This document shows positions 6,625 through 13,700 of a DNA stretch of 19,127 nucleotides, piece after piece. The position numbers were made by a program, and so were the translations under genes. The notes beneath the pieces are model-generated. The model was not told the DNA's origin, ran no database searches, and saw only the letters and a program-made list of their open reading frames with translations. Origin of the DNA: Sulfurimonas sp. (lineage in GTDB: Bacteria > Campylobacterota > Campylobacteria > Campylobacterales > Sulfurimonadaceae); assembly GCA_012963655.1 (NCBI GenBank), contig DTVI01000306.1, positions 1-19,127 on the forward strand, read 5' to 3'. Position 1 is the first letter of the stretch, and each line of letters opens with the position of its first letter.

Positions 6625-8498
6625 GTGGCCTCAAACATTTCTTGGGCCTTTTTAATCATTGGTTCATCCATAATAGAAGCCGCGTCAATTTCTTTACTTG
6701 CTTCATCAAGTGTAGAAGGATCATCTCCCCTACAACCTGAAACACAGGAAGCGTCCTGGATTCCATTCTCATCATTATCTTGAGGCACATCGCCTCCCAC
6801 AATCTCAGCAATCATAGAACCAGTTTCTTCTATTGGCTGGGCTTGCATTTGTTCAGCACTTAGCATACTAGAAGTTGGTATTGGTTCGGGTATAGGAGGC
6901 ATACTTACAGGCCCTGAATTTTGTTGACTTGGGATATTCTGAACTACTTTTTGCATGCTTTGTTCTATACTAGGATTTGTTTTTTTTTCTTCTTCCATAG
7001 GCTTACTGCAAGAAATATTTTTTATCTTCGTCTCAAAACCAAAAATATCTTTTACAAAATGGTTAATTACACCCCATCCGTGGCGAAGCTTATCTTTGCA
7101 CTCACCTGAGGCACATGATTCCCATGTAAGAACACCATTTTCAAAGCTTTTATAAAAGATATTGTCACTAAAACAGGCCCCAAGTTCAGCGCTTCTATCA
7201 TGTAAGGCACTTAATAGTTTTTCAAAGTTTTGTGAGCCTAAGTCAATTTTAGGAACAAGGGCTTCTTTAACAACAGGTGCTTGAACTTCAGTAGGCACTT
7301 CTTTTATAGGAAGAATTATTTCTGGTATTGAAATTGATTCTTGTACTTTTTGTGTTGTTTGTACTTCTTGTGTTTTTTGAACTTGTTCCATTGGCTTTTC
7401 AAGTATACTGGTCTTGATTTCAGGTCGTTCAAGTTGGGCCTCAAGCTCTTCTATCATTTGATCAACTTCTTTAATACGAAGGGCTTCTACCATTTTGAAA
7501 AATACAAGTGAAAGTACAAAAGAGCTATCTGCATTGAGATGAAAAAGAGATTTTGCATCTGATAAAACTCTAAAAAATCGTTCTAAAATAAGGGTAGAGA
7601 AAAGTGGGTCTTGAGCATATAGCTTTTCTTTTAAATAGGCAATAAGCTCATCAACAACCATCTCTCCTTCATAATCTTCAAGGGCCTTAACATGAGCAAT
7701 AATTTCAGCTTGGTTTTTAGAAAATACAGACTTGAAAATATTATCAATAAACTCAGGATCAATGAGACCTAACATATCTGTCACCGTCTGCACATCAACA
7801 AAATGCTTTGAAAAGATAATGGCTTGGTCTAAAAGGGTTAGGGTATCACGAAGTGAACCTGAACCTGAACGGGCAAGAATTTCTAAGGCTTCATTTTGAT
7901 ATTCAACATTTTCTAAGTGCATGATATGGCTTAGATGATTGATGATATTAATGGTTGAAATCTTTTTAAATCTAAAGTGCTGTGTACGGCTTAAGATGGT
8001 TGCGGGTAGTTTTAAGGGGTCTGTTGTAGCTAAGATAAACTTAACAAAAGGAGGAGGCTCTTCAAGGGTTTTAAGTAGGGCATTAAAGGCTTCTTTAGTA
8101 AGCATATGCACTTCATCAATGATAAAAATTTTAAATCTAGCGGTAGCTGGCTTGTATTTAGTATGTTCTATAAGGTCACGTATATCATCAATTTTTCTAG
8201 AACTTGCTGCATCCATCTCGATAATATCAATATGGCGTCCATCATTAGCCATTTCACAATGTTGACAAGTGTCACAAGGCTTAGAAGTAGGGCCATGCTC
8301 ACACATTAAGGCTTTAGCAAAAATACGAGCAGTAGAGGTCTTTCCTGAACCTCTTAGACCTGAAAAAAGATAAGCATGTGAAAGTCGAGAAGAATCAAGG
8401 GCAAGTGAAAGTGTTTGAGCAATTGTTTCTTGACCAATAAGGTCTTCAAAACGTTTAGGTCGATATTTTAATGCTAATACTTCAGAATTTTGCTTCAA
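6597..8498 (-). CDS. dnaX: DNA polymerase III clamp-loader subunit gamma/tau
   Basis: The AAA+ motor subunit of the replicative clamp loader. GLRGSGKTS (Walker A) is at residues 47-55, a zinc module has Cys66, Cys75, Cys78 and Cys81, Walker B IIDEVH is at 126-131, sensor 1 lies in ILATTDP, an SRT arginine-finger motif is at 170-172, and sensor 2 lies in GSLRDTLTLLDQA. An oligomerisation domain reaches about 370. A Gln/Val-rich linker follows (370-415), then a conserved-looking domain at about 420-498 and a long low-complexity Pro/Gln/Met/acidic tail (about 500-633). The start is a TTG at 8498 with AAGAGG six bases upstream. The gene follows murI by 64 bases. An A9 run at codons 504-507 sits exactly where the folded part ends and the tail begins; see the separate entry. 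At 633 residues it is longer than I recall for Campylobacter (about 510). Confidence 0.95.
   Translation of the reverse strand: MKQNSEVLALKYRPKRFEDLIGQETIAQTLSLALDSSRLSHAYLFSGLRGSGKTSTARIFAKALMCEHGPTSKPCDTCQHCEMANDGRHIDIIEMDAASSRKIDDIRDLIEHTKYKPATARFKIFIIDEVHMLTKEAFNALLKTLEEPPPFVKFILATTDPLKLPATILSRTQHFRFKKISTINIINHLSHIMHLENVEYQNEALEILARSGSGSLRDTLTLLDQAIIFSKHFVDVQTVTDMLGLIDPEFIDNIFKSVFSKNQAEIIAHVKALEDYEGEMVVDELIAYLKEKLYAQDPLFSTLILERFFRVLSDAKSLFHLNADSSFVLSLVFFKMVEALRIKEVDQMIEELEAQLERPEIKTSILEKPMEQVQKTQEVQTTQKVQESISIPEIILPIKEVPTEVQAPVVKEALVPKIDLGSQNFEKLLSALHDRSAELGACFSDNIFYKSFENGVLTWESCASGECKDKLRHGWGVINHFVKDIFGFETKIKNISCSKPMEEEKKTNPSIEQSMQKVVQNIPSQQNSGPVSMPPIPEPIPTSSMLSAEQMQAQPIEETGSMIAEIVGGDVPQDNDENGIQDASCVSGCRGDDPSTLDEASKEIDAASIMDEPMIKKAQEMFEATKITIQSKV
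6980..6988 (-). other. A9 homopolymer in dnaX, candidate slippage site for a short (gamma-like) form
   Basis: Codons 504-507 read GAA AAA AAA ACA, giving nine consecutive A on the sense strand and an A-AAA-AAA heptamer in the phase suited to -1 ribosomal slippage. A -1 shift, or one extra A in the mRNA, continues Asn-Lys-Ser then TAG (509 residues). Loss of one A continues Gln-Ile-Leu-Val then TAG (510 residues). Both off-frames therefore stop within seven codons of the run. Thermus thermophilus dnaX uses transcriptional slippage on an A9 run to make gamma. Confidence 0.45.
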
Positions 8499-8562
8499 GT
8501 TATGCCTCTTAAATAAATTGGTTTTAGTTTATCATAAGAAGATTAAAGAGGGGGTTAATGCC

Positions 8563-9306
8563 TTAGTGCTTTAGCCACTTTTTTGCGACCCTTCTTAATG
8601 CTTCAGGATTTTCTGAAGCAAAAAGTTTAAGCTCCGTTTTTTCAAATTTTTTAGAAAAATTATAATGATGTTCTAAGTATTCAACAATAGCTTCACCTGA
8701 GTGTATAAGTTGTGTATTTCCCTTAAAATAATTAAAAATAGAATCTTCTATAAGGGGGAAGTGTGTACAACCTAAGATGATGGCATCAGGATGTTTGAGG
8801 TCTTTAAAATAATGTTGCATAGCACTTTGTAAAACAGGACCATCATATAACCCTTCTTCGACTATAGGAACAAAAAGACTTGTTGCACAGGCTGATATAT
8901 TTACATATTTACTTGTACTAAGAGGATTTTCATAAGCTTTTGATTTAATGGTAGCATTCGTTCCTATAATAAGGATATTCGAATTCTTATCTTTGATAGT
9001 GTTTTGAAGGGCAAGAATACCAGGTTCAACCACCCCAACAACATCAAAAGGTGCGGCTTCTTTAAGTTCATCAAGAGAATAAGCACTTACAGTATTGCAA
9101 GCAGTTATAAGTAAGTCAATATCAAAGTTTTTAAAAAACTCGAGGGCTTCAAGAGAGTAACGAGTGATAGTATTTTTATCTTTGATACCATAAGGGACTC
9201 TTGCGGTATCCCCGTAATAAATAATTTCTTCAAATAATTTATGCTCAAGGAGGCTTTTAACTACAGTTAAGCCACCAACACCACTATCAAAAACACCTAC
9301 ACGCAT
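8563..9306 (-). CDS. murI: Glutamate racemase
   Basis: A cytoplasmic cofactor-independent racemase that supplies D-glutamate for peptidoglycan precursors. The two catalytic cysteines are present: Cys70 in TACNTVSA and Cys180 in LGCTHFPL. So are Asp7-Ser8 in VFDSGVGG, Glu150 and His182. The YGDTARVPYG motif at 31-40 is also intact. At 247 residues it is close to the H. pylori enzyme (about 255). It starts six bases after the rho stop and clearly shares its transcript; dnaX follows 64 bases on. The only good Shine-Dalgarno, AAGG, lies about 14 bases before the ATG and inside a small hairpin, so expression probably depends on ribosomes finishing rho. Confidence 0.96.
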   Translation of the reverse strand: MRVGVFDSGVGGLTVVKSLLEHKLFEEIIYYGDTARVPYGIKDKNTITRYSLEALEFFKNFDIDLLITACNTVSAYSLDELKEAAPFDVVGVVEPGILALQNTIKDKNSNILIIGTNATIKSKAYENPLSTSKYVNISACATSLFVPIVEEGLYDGPVLQSAMQHYFKDLKHPDAIILGCTHFPLIEDSIFNYFKGNTQLIHSGEAIVEYLEHHYNFSKKFEKTELKLFASENPEALRRVAKKWLKH

Positions 9307-9324
9307 GAAGGCTTATTGTCCTTC
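9307..9324 (-). promoter_or_regulatory. Small hairpin over the murI ribosome site and rho stop
   Basis: On the minus strand GAAGG (9324-9320) and CCTTC (9311-9307) form a perfect 5-bp stem with the loop ACAATAAG. The left arm holds the murI Shine-Dalgarno and rho's last codons, the loop holds the rho TAA, and the murI ATG follows at once. A ribosome terminating rho would open it, which suggests translational coupling. The stem is short, so the effect is inferred. Confidence 0.35.
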
Positions 9325-10629
9325 GTTCATCATAGCAAAGAATTCTTCATTGTCTTTAGTCTTTTTAAGCTGACCAAAGATAAATTGAAGGGCTTTTGTT
9401 TCATTCTCTTGCTTATGTAGCATAGAACGAAGTACATAAATCTTTTTAAGATCATCTTCTTTAATAAGAAGTTCTTCTTTACGTGTACCTGACTTCAGAA
9501 GGTCCATAGCAGGGTAAATTCTACGTTCTGCAATATGACGACTAAGAACAACTTCAGAGTTACCAGTACCCTTGAATTCTTCAAAAATTACTTCGTCCAT
9601 ACGAGAACCTGTTTCAATAAGAGCGGTTGCAATAATGGTTAAAGAACCACCATGTTCAATATTTCTTGCAGCACCAAAGAAACGCTTTGGTTTATGCAGG
9701 GCGTTGGCATCAACCCCACCTGAAAGAACCTTACCTGAAGAAGGTGTCGCAGTATTATAAGCACGTGCAAGTCTTGTGATAGAATCAAGTAAGATCACAA
9801 CATCATTACCCATCTCTACCTTACGTTTTGCACGTTCAATTACCATTTCAGCAACTTTAACATGATTTTTGGCAGGTTGATCAAAGGTAGAATTATATAC
9901 TTCACCTTTTACTGAACGTTCCATATCAGTCACTTCTTCGGGACGTTCATCAACAAGTAAGACCATAAGATCAATTTCAGGATGGTTATGTGTAATTCCG
10001 TGAGCAAGTTCTTTCATAAGTTCTGTCTTACCTGAACGTGGAGGTGCAACAATAAGTCCACGTTGACCTTTACCAATAGGAGAAAACATATCTAACATAC
10101 GACCTGTTAAATGGTCTTTCTTGTACTCAAGTTTAATTTGATCTTGAGCATATAAAGGTGTAAGGTTTTCAAATAAAGGACGTTTTTTACTTTCTTCAGG
10201 TGGAAGGTAGTTAATCGCTTCTATCTTAAGTAAGGCGTAATAACGTTCTTGCTCTTTTGGAGGGCGAACCTGACCGGTTACAACATCTCCATTTCTAAGA
10301 GCAAATCTTTTAATTTGTGTACTTGAAACATAAGCATCATTAACAGAATCAGAAAAATTAGTATCTGTTCCACGTAAGAAACCATACCCATCTTGCATAA
10401 TTTCAAGGATACCCGTGAAAAGAATAAAACCACCCTTTGTTGTTTGAGCTTTTAAAATCTCAAATAAAAGGTCTTGACGTTTAAGTTCATTAGGGTGTTC
10501 AACCTTCAAGTCATCGGCAATAACAATAAGTTGATCAAGGGGTTTAGCACGTAGATCGTCAATTGTGAAACCTTGTGCAGGTATGTGGGTTCTGTTGTTA
10601 TTCTTTTTTTTGCTAGAGTTTTCGCTCAT
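9313..10629 (-). CDS. rho: Transcription termination factor Rho
   Basis: A hexameric RNA-dependent ATPase that terminates untranslated transcripts. An N-terminal Lys/Asn-rich stretch (1-15) precedes a Rho-N helical domain (about 20-62) and a cold-shock-like RNA-binding domain with GYGFLRG (81-87). The motor domain has APPRSGKTE (195-203), VDERPEEV (226-233), Walker [11 protein letters not shown] (277-286) and the Q-loop [10 protein letters not shown] (302-311). At 438 residues it has the standard length and no large insertion in the RNA-binding domain. The ATG has AGAGG a few bases upstream. It is the first gene of a unit with murI (6-base gap) and probably dnaX. It has a near-consensus promoter and a C-rich leader; rho genes are known to be autoregulated in E. 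coli. Confidence 0.97.
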   Translation of the reverse strand: MSENSSKKKNNNRTHIPAQGFTIDDLRAKPLDQLIVIADDLKVEHPNELKRQDLLFEILKAQTTKGGFILFTGILEIMQDGYGFLRGTDTNFSDSVNDAYVSSTQIKRFALRNGDVVTGQVRPPKEQERYYALLKIEAINYLPPEESKKRPLFENLTPLYAQDQIKLEYKKDHLTGRMLDMFSPIGKGQRGLIVAPPRSGKTELMKELAHGITHNHPEIDLMVLLVDERPEEVTDMERSVKGEVYNSTFDQPAKNHVKVAEMVIERAKRKVEMGNDVVILLDSITRLARAYNTATPSSGKVLSGGVDANALHKPKRFFGAARNIEHGGSLTIIATALIETGSRMDEVIFEEFKGTGNSEVVLSRHIAERRIYPAMDLLKSGTRKEELLIKEDDLKKIYVLRSMLHKQENETKALQFIFGQLKKTKDNEEFFAMMNEGQ

Positions 10630-10698
10630 AATGCCTCTGTTTTTGGGAATTTAAAAGGTGAGTCAGCGTTTGTGCTGAGTGGAAGGTCTATCTTTAAT
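10630..10698 (-). promoter_or_regulatory. Rho leader: C-rich, G-poor, with a small hairpin
   Basis: The predicted 69-base 5' leader of rho contains about 19 C and 8 G on the transcript strand, in an otherwise AT-rich genome. It includes CCTTCCACTCAGC and CTCACC runs. A stem TCAGC / GCTGA (10663-10667 with 10674-10678 on the plus strand) has a 6-base loop. C-over-G bias is the hallmark of Rho loading sites, so feedback by Rho on its own transcript is possible. Confidence 0.4.
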
Positions 10699-10704
10699 AA
10701 TGAC

Positions 10705-10733
10705 ATTTTATACTATATAGATAAACATGTCAA
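10705..10733 (-). promoter_or_regulatory. Sigma70 promoter of rho
   Basis: Read on the minus strand, a perfect TTGACA (10733-10728) is followed by a 17-base spacer and TAAAAT (10710-10705), one base from consensus. The predicted start of transcription is near 10698. Perfect -35 boxes are uncommon in Campylobacterota, so this should be a strong promoter. Confidence 0.75.
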
Positions 10734-10775
10734 GCTTATAAGTAAATGTGAAGATTTGCATTAGCTAAGCTTCAA

Positions 10776-10855
10776 GTGAAATATGATAAAATTTCACAAA
10801 TATAAATGGGGATTTCTAAATATTTCCCCTAGGGCAATATAAAATCTTGTATTGC
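10776..10855 (+). promoter_or_regulatory. Control region upstream of pgi: two inverted repeats and a possible -10
   Basis: GTGAAAT (10776-10782) and ATTTCAC (10791-10797) form a perfect 7-base inverted repeat around ATGATAAA. TATGAT (10782-10787) could be a -10 box within it, but no good -35 is seen. Further down, GCAATATAA (10834-10842) pairs with TTGTATTGC (10847-10855, one G-T pair) across a 4-base loop. The first could be an operator; the second lies in the mRNA leader. The remainder of the 267-base rho-pgi gap holds no gene that I can support. Confidence 0.3.
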
Positions 10856-10896
10856 TAAATGAGTATAGGATTTTTTAGATACCCAAATGGATAAAT

Positions 10897-11490
10897 ATGA
10901 ATAATAAACTATTTTTTAATACAAAAATTAATGAAGACTTTGGTTCTGTGCTCTCAAAAGAAAGTGAAGAAATTGGATTTTATCATTTACCTGACGCCGA
11001 TACAAGTGAGTACAAGACATATGCTAAGACAATTAAGCAAAAAGATATTGTTGTTGTAGGTATTGGTGGATCAGCCTTAGGCACCTTAGCAATTTATCAT
11101 TTTTTAGGTCTTGGGAAAAGCTTTGAAAAAAACTTACATTTTATTGATACTACAGATCCTCTTGTTCTAAAGCATAAAGTAGAAGATATTGACTTAGATG
11201 ATGCGCTTATTCTTGTGATTTCAAAGTCTGGTGCAACCGTAGAAACTATTGCGGCTTTAAAATACCTTCAAAGCTTTGTCCCTATTTGTAAAGAAAATTA
11301 TGCGGTAATAACGGATCCTTCTTCAGACTTAGAAAAGTTTGCAGATGCGTATGGAATTAAAGTTTTTAATATGCCTGCAAATGTGGGGGGAAGATTTTCT
11401 GTATTATCAGCAGTTGGTCTTGTTCCTTTAGCCATTATTGGTGTAGATATAGATGCGTTTTATACGTGTACAAGGGGCGCGTGGGGTTAA
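10897..11490 (+). CDS. pgi: Phosphoglucose isomerase, N-terminal fragment
   Basis: This 197-residue frame holds the first sugar-isomerase (SIS) domain: VVGIGGSALGT at 53-63, VISKSGATVET at 107-117 and the PGI signature NVGGRFSVLSAVGL at 162-175. The last nine residues (FYTCTRGAWG region) are out-of-frame read-through before a TAA. GGAT at 10889-10892 precedes the ATG. Alone it lacks the second SIS domain and the catalytic base region, so it should be inactive. Confidence 0.75.
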   Translation: MNNKLFFNTKINEDFGSVLSKESEEIGFYHLPDADTSEYKTYAKTIKQKDIVVVGIGGSALGTLAIYHFLGLGKSFEKNLHFIDTTDPLVLKHKVEDIDLDDALILVISKSGATVETIAALKYLQSFVPICKENYAVITDPSSDLEKFADAYGIKVFNMPANVGGRFSVLSAVGLVPLAIIGVDIDAFYTCTRGAWG

Positions 11491-12112
11491 AGAATCATTC
11501 TTTAATAATCATGGATATTGCGAAAAACTCTTAACTAAGGCTACATATTATGCTCAAGTTAGTAATGCTTATAATATTAACTGTTTATTTTCCTATTCAG
11601 AAGCCTTTAGAGAGTTTAATGCCTGGTATGTTCAACTTTGGGGAGAGAGTTTAGGTAAGAAGCAAAGACACTCTCAACTTCATGTGGGTTTAACACCTGT
11701 GGGTCTTATAGGACCAACGGATCAGCATTCTTTCTTGCAGCTGATTGTTGATGGGAAAAGAGATAAGACGGTTACCGTGATTAAGATTAAAGATTTTGAA
11801 AACAGTATTAAAATACCTGAGATAACACTTCCTGCTCTTGAAAAGCTTGATATCTTAAATGGATATGGCTTTGAAGAACTTATTAACATGCAAGCTGACG
11901 CGATGATAGAGTCTTTAGAAAGCCTAGAATTTATTCCCTTAGATGTAATAGAGGTTGAGAAGGTAAACGAGCAAACAATTGGTGAACTTATTTATTATTA
12001 TGAGCTTCTTACAGCTTTAGTAGCGCAAATGCTTGATATTAACGCCTATAATCAACCTGGGGTAGAAATGGGAAAAATAATTTTAAAAGATAAAATGGTG
12101 AAAAATAAATAA
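11453..12112 (+). CDS. pgi: Phosphoglucose isomerase, C-terminal fragment
   Basis: From GARGVKESFF onward this frame encodes the second half of the enzyme: FNAWYVQLWGESLGKK, SQLHVGLTPVGLIGPTDQHS, and the second PGI signature with YNQPGVEMGK near the end. The nominal ATG at 11453 has no ribosome site and lies within the upstream coding frame, so it is not an authentic start. The residues before GARGV come from the disrupted junction. Confidence 0.7.
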   Translation: MRFIRVQGARGVKESFFNNHGYCEKLLTKATYYAQVSNAYNINCLFSYSEAFREFNAWYVQLWGESLGKKQRHSQLHVGLTPVGLIGPTDQHSFLQLIVDGKRDKTVTVIKIKDFENSIKIPEITLPALEKLDILNGYGFEELINMQADAMIESLESLEFIPLDVIEVEKVNEQTIGELIYYYELLTALVAQMLDINAYNQPGVEMGKIILKDKMVKNK

Positions 12113-12205
12113 TATATTTTAAAGATAAGGAGCATATTGCTTCTATCTGCTACAATCTTGCATAAATAACATTAGACTATCCCTTGTTTAACGCTTCTGT
12201 AAACA

Positions 12206-12220
12206 TTTTTTTTGTATAAA
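12206..12220 (+). promoter_or_regulatory. Candidate promoter of metK
   Basis: TATAAA (12215-12220) follows a T8 run (12206-12213), the T-rich arrangement that often replaces a -35 box in Campylobacterota. It lies 36 bases before the metK ATG. A second possible -10, TACAAT near 12150, is further up. The AT-rich palindrome AATTAATTAATT (12222-12233) lies just downstream. Confidence 0.4.
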
Positions 12221-12256
12221 CAATTAATTAATTAAATAAATTTTTATAGGATATAT

Positions 12257-13450
12257 ATGTACTTATTTACATCTGAGGTTGTTAGTCCAGGACATCCTGA
12301 TAAATGTGCGGATATTATTGCAGACAGTATTGTTGATAGATTGATAATGGAAGACCCAACTTCGCGTGTAGCGTCTGAAGTTTTTGTTGCGGGGAAGCAT
12401 GTCATTATTGGTGGTGAAGTAACTACCAATGCTAAGGTTGATGTTGCAGGTTATAAGCAAATCGTTTTAGATGCCTTAGCCAAGATAGGTTATGATGGAA
12501 AGGCTGCTTTTACTAAGGAAGAATGTTTACATCCTGATGATGTAGAAGTTCAGGTCTTACTTAACCGCCAATCTCCAGAGATTAACCAAGGTGTTGATCA
12601 AGAAGATGGTGAGATTGGTGCAGGTGATCAAGGTATTATGTTTGGTTATGCAGATATGGAAAGCGCTGATTATATGCCTTCTGCCATTACGTATTCTCGT
12701 ATCTTAATGGAAAAGGTTTATCATTACGCATTAAAGCATAATCATAAACTTGGAGTAGATATTAAGACACAGGTGACGATGGATTATGTTACAAAAGAAA
12801 ATTTTGAAAATTGTCGGCCTCAATCTATTCATACTATTGTAGTTTCTGCACCTTGTGTTAGCAGTATGCATATAGATGATGTTAGAGAGTTGATTATGGG
12901 GCTTATTTTAGATGCGGCCCTTCCAACAAATCTTTTCAATCCTAATGAGTGTATCATTCATATTAACCCTACAGGAAAATATGTTTCACATTCTTCTCTA
13001 CATGACTCAGGTCTTACGGGTAGAAAGCTGATTGTTGATAGTTTTGGAGGATACGCACCTATTGGTGGGGGCGCTCAATCTTCAAAAGATTATACAAAGG
13101 TAGATAGATCAGGTTTATATGCCGGTAGATGGTTAGCTAAAAATATTGTTGCTTCAGGGTTGTCTAAAAAGGCTATCGTACAACTTTCTTATGCTATTGG
13201 TGTTGCTAAACCTGTTTCTGTCACTGTAGATACTATGGGAACAGGAAGCATGGATGATGAAAAACTATCAGACTTTGTTTTAAAGACCTTTCCTCTAACT
13301 CCACGTTGGATAACAGAAAAGTTTGGTTTAGATAAGCCCTCTGAAGAGACGTTCCTTTACGCAGATGTTGCCGCGCGTGGGCAGGTAGGCCAAAGTGATT
13401 ACCCTTGGGAAAAACTAGATGAGGTAGAAACCTTTAAAGCCTTAAAGTGA
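12257..13450 (+). CDS. metK: S-adenosylmethionine synthase
   Basis: A cytoplasmic enzyme that makes S-adenosylmethionine from methionine and ATP. SEVVSPGHPDKCADIIAD is at residues 6-23 (His13 and Asp15 near the triphosphate and metal), GAGDQGIMFGYA at 121-132 (the methionine/ATP signature) and GLTGRKLIVDSFGG at 252-265. The phosphate loop reads GGGAQSSKDYTKVDRSG (270-286), where many bacteria have GGGAFSGKDPTKVDRSA. The Lys and Asp residues are kept. At 397 residues it is slightly longer than the roughly 384 of E. coli. AGGAT lies about six bases before the ATG. It is transcribed alone, with gaps of 144 bases before and 250 after. Confidence 0.97.
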   Translation: MYLFTSEVVSPGHPDKCADIIADSIVDRLIMEDPTSRVASEVFVAGKHVIIGGEVTTNAKVDVAGYKQIVLDALAKIGYDGKAAFTKEECLHPDDVEVQVLLNRQSPEINQGVDQEDGEIGAGDQGIMFGYADMESADYMPSAITYSRILMEKVYHYALKHNHKLGVDIKTQVTMDYVTKENFENCRPQSIHTIVVSAPCVSSMHIDDVRELIMGLILDAALPTNLFNPNECIIHINPTGKYVSHSSLHDSGLTGRKLIVDSFGGYAPIGGGAQSSKDYTKVDRSGLYAGRWLAKNIVASGLSKKAIVQLSYAIGVAKPVSVTVDTMGTGSMDDEKLSDFVLKTFPLTPRWITEKFGLDKPSEETFLYADVAARGQVGQSDYPWEKLDEVETFKALK

Positions 13451-13455
13451 CAAAG

Positions 13456-13479
13456 AACAGGAAGAATAAAATTCCTGTT
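13456..13479 (+). other. Perfect 8-bp hairpin just after metK
   Basis: AACAGGAA (13456-13463) and TTCCTGTT (13472-13479) form a perfect stem with an 8-base loop, five bases after the metK stop. No T-run follows, so it is more likely an mRNA 3'-end stabiliser or a Rho-dependent end than an intrinsic terminator. The rest of the 250-base gap is AT-rich and holds no gene that I can see, only the gmhA promoter. Confidence 0.4.
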
Positions 13480-13631
13480 ATGAAGCTAAATCAAAAGCTA
13501 TAAAATACATATACTTTCTGAATAAATCGGATGCTTCATTCAAACTTAAAAACCTCAAAAAATATATTATCACAAAATACTATAAATAAGAACAATTATA
13601 TAAAAATTACAATTCTTGTAAATAGTTAATT

Positions 13632-13661
13632 TTGTTTTAAGTAAGAAGAGAATGATATAAT
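13632..13661 (+). promoter_or_regulatory. Promoter of the gmhA-gmhB-ccoI block
   Basis: TTGTTT (13632-13637), an 18-base spacer and a perfect TATAAT (13656-13661) lie 39 bases before the gmhA ATG. The expected start of transcription is near 13668, leaving a leader of about 33 bases that contains AAAGGG (13688-13693). This is the only good promoter seen for the gene block that follows. Confidence 0.65.
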
Positions 13662-13700
13662 ATATCTTTACTCAATGATGCATAGATAAAGGGCATATAA

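Larger units (their letters stand above)
10897..12112 (+). pseudogene. pgi: Phosphoglucose isomerase gene broken by a frameshift near 11460-11480
   Basis: Together the two frames encode a complete short-form phosphoglucose isomerase of about 400 residues, which interconverts glucose 6-phosphate and fructose 6-phosphate. The reading frame moves by +1 after the codons for VDIDAF (Phe188 at 11458-11460). The downstream frame resumes at GARGVKESFF. Deleting the seven bases TATACGT (11461-11467) would give DAFVQGARGVKESFF, which matches the normal spacing at this point; a single extra base is the other simple explanation. Both PGI signatures survive: NVGGRFSVLSAVGL in the first half and YNQPGVEMGK in the second. 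Nothing else in the gene looks decayed, so this is either very recent inactivation or a sequencing error. Since the enzyme is needed for hexose-phosphate supply to the cell wall, an error is quite likely. Confidence 0.8.

Noticed and set aside
6921..7155. Two plus-strand open frames antisense to dnaX
   Set aside because: Their Phe-rich products are the mirror of the A-rich dnaX codons. They have no ribosome site and no family likeness.
7939..8309. Longer plus-strand open frames opposite the dnaX ATPase domain
   Set aside because: The minus-strand frame encodes unmistakable AAA+ motifs here, so these are shadows.
10573..10764. 63-codon plus-strand open frame over the rho start and promoter
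   Set aside because: It is antisense to the rho start, leader and promoter, has no ribosome site and shows no recognisable protein features.
13480..13539. ATGAAGC / GCTTCAT inverted pair in the metK-gmhA gap
   Set aside because: Seven bases separated by 46 bases is within chance expectation in AT-rich DNA, and no RNA-like structure links them.
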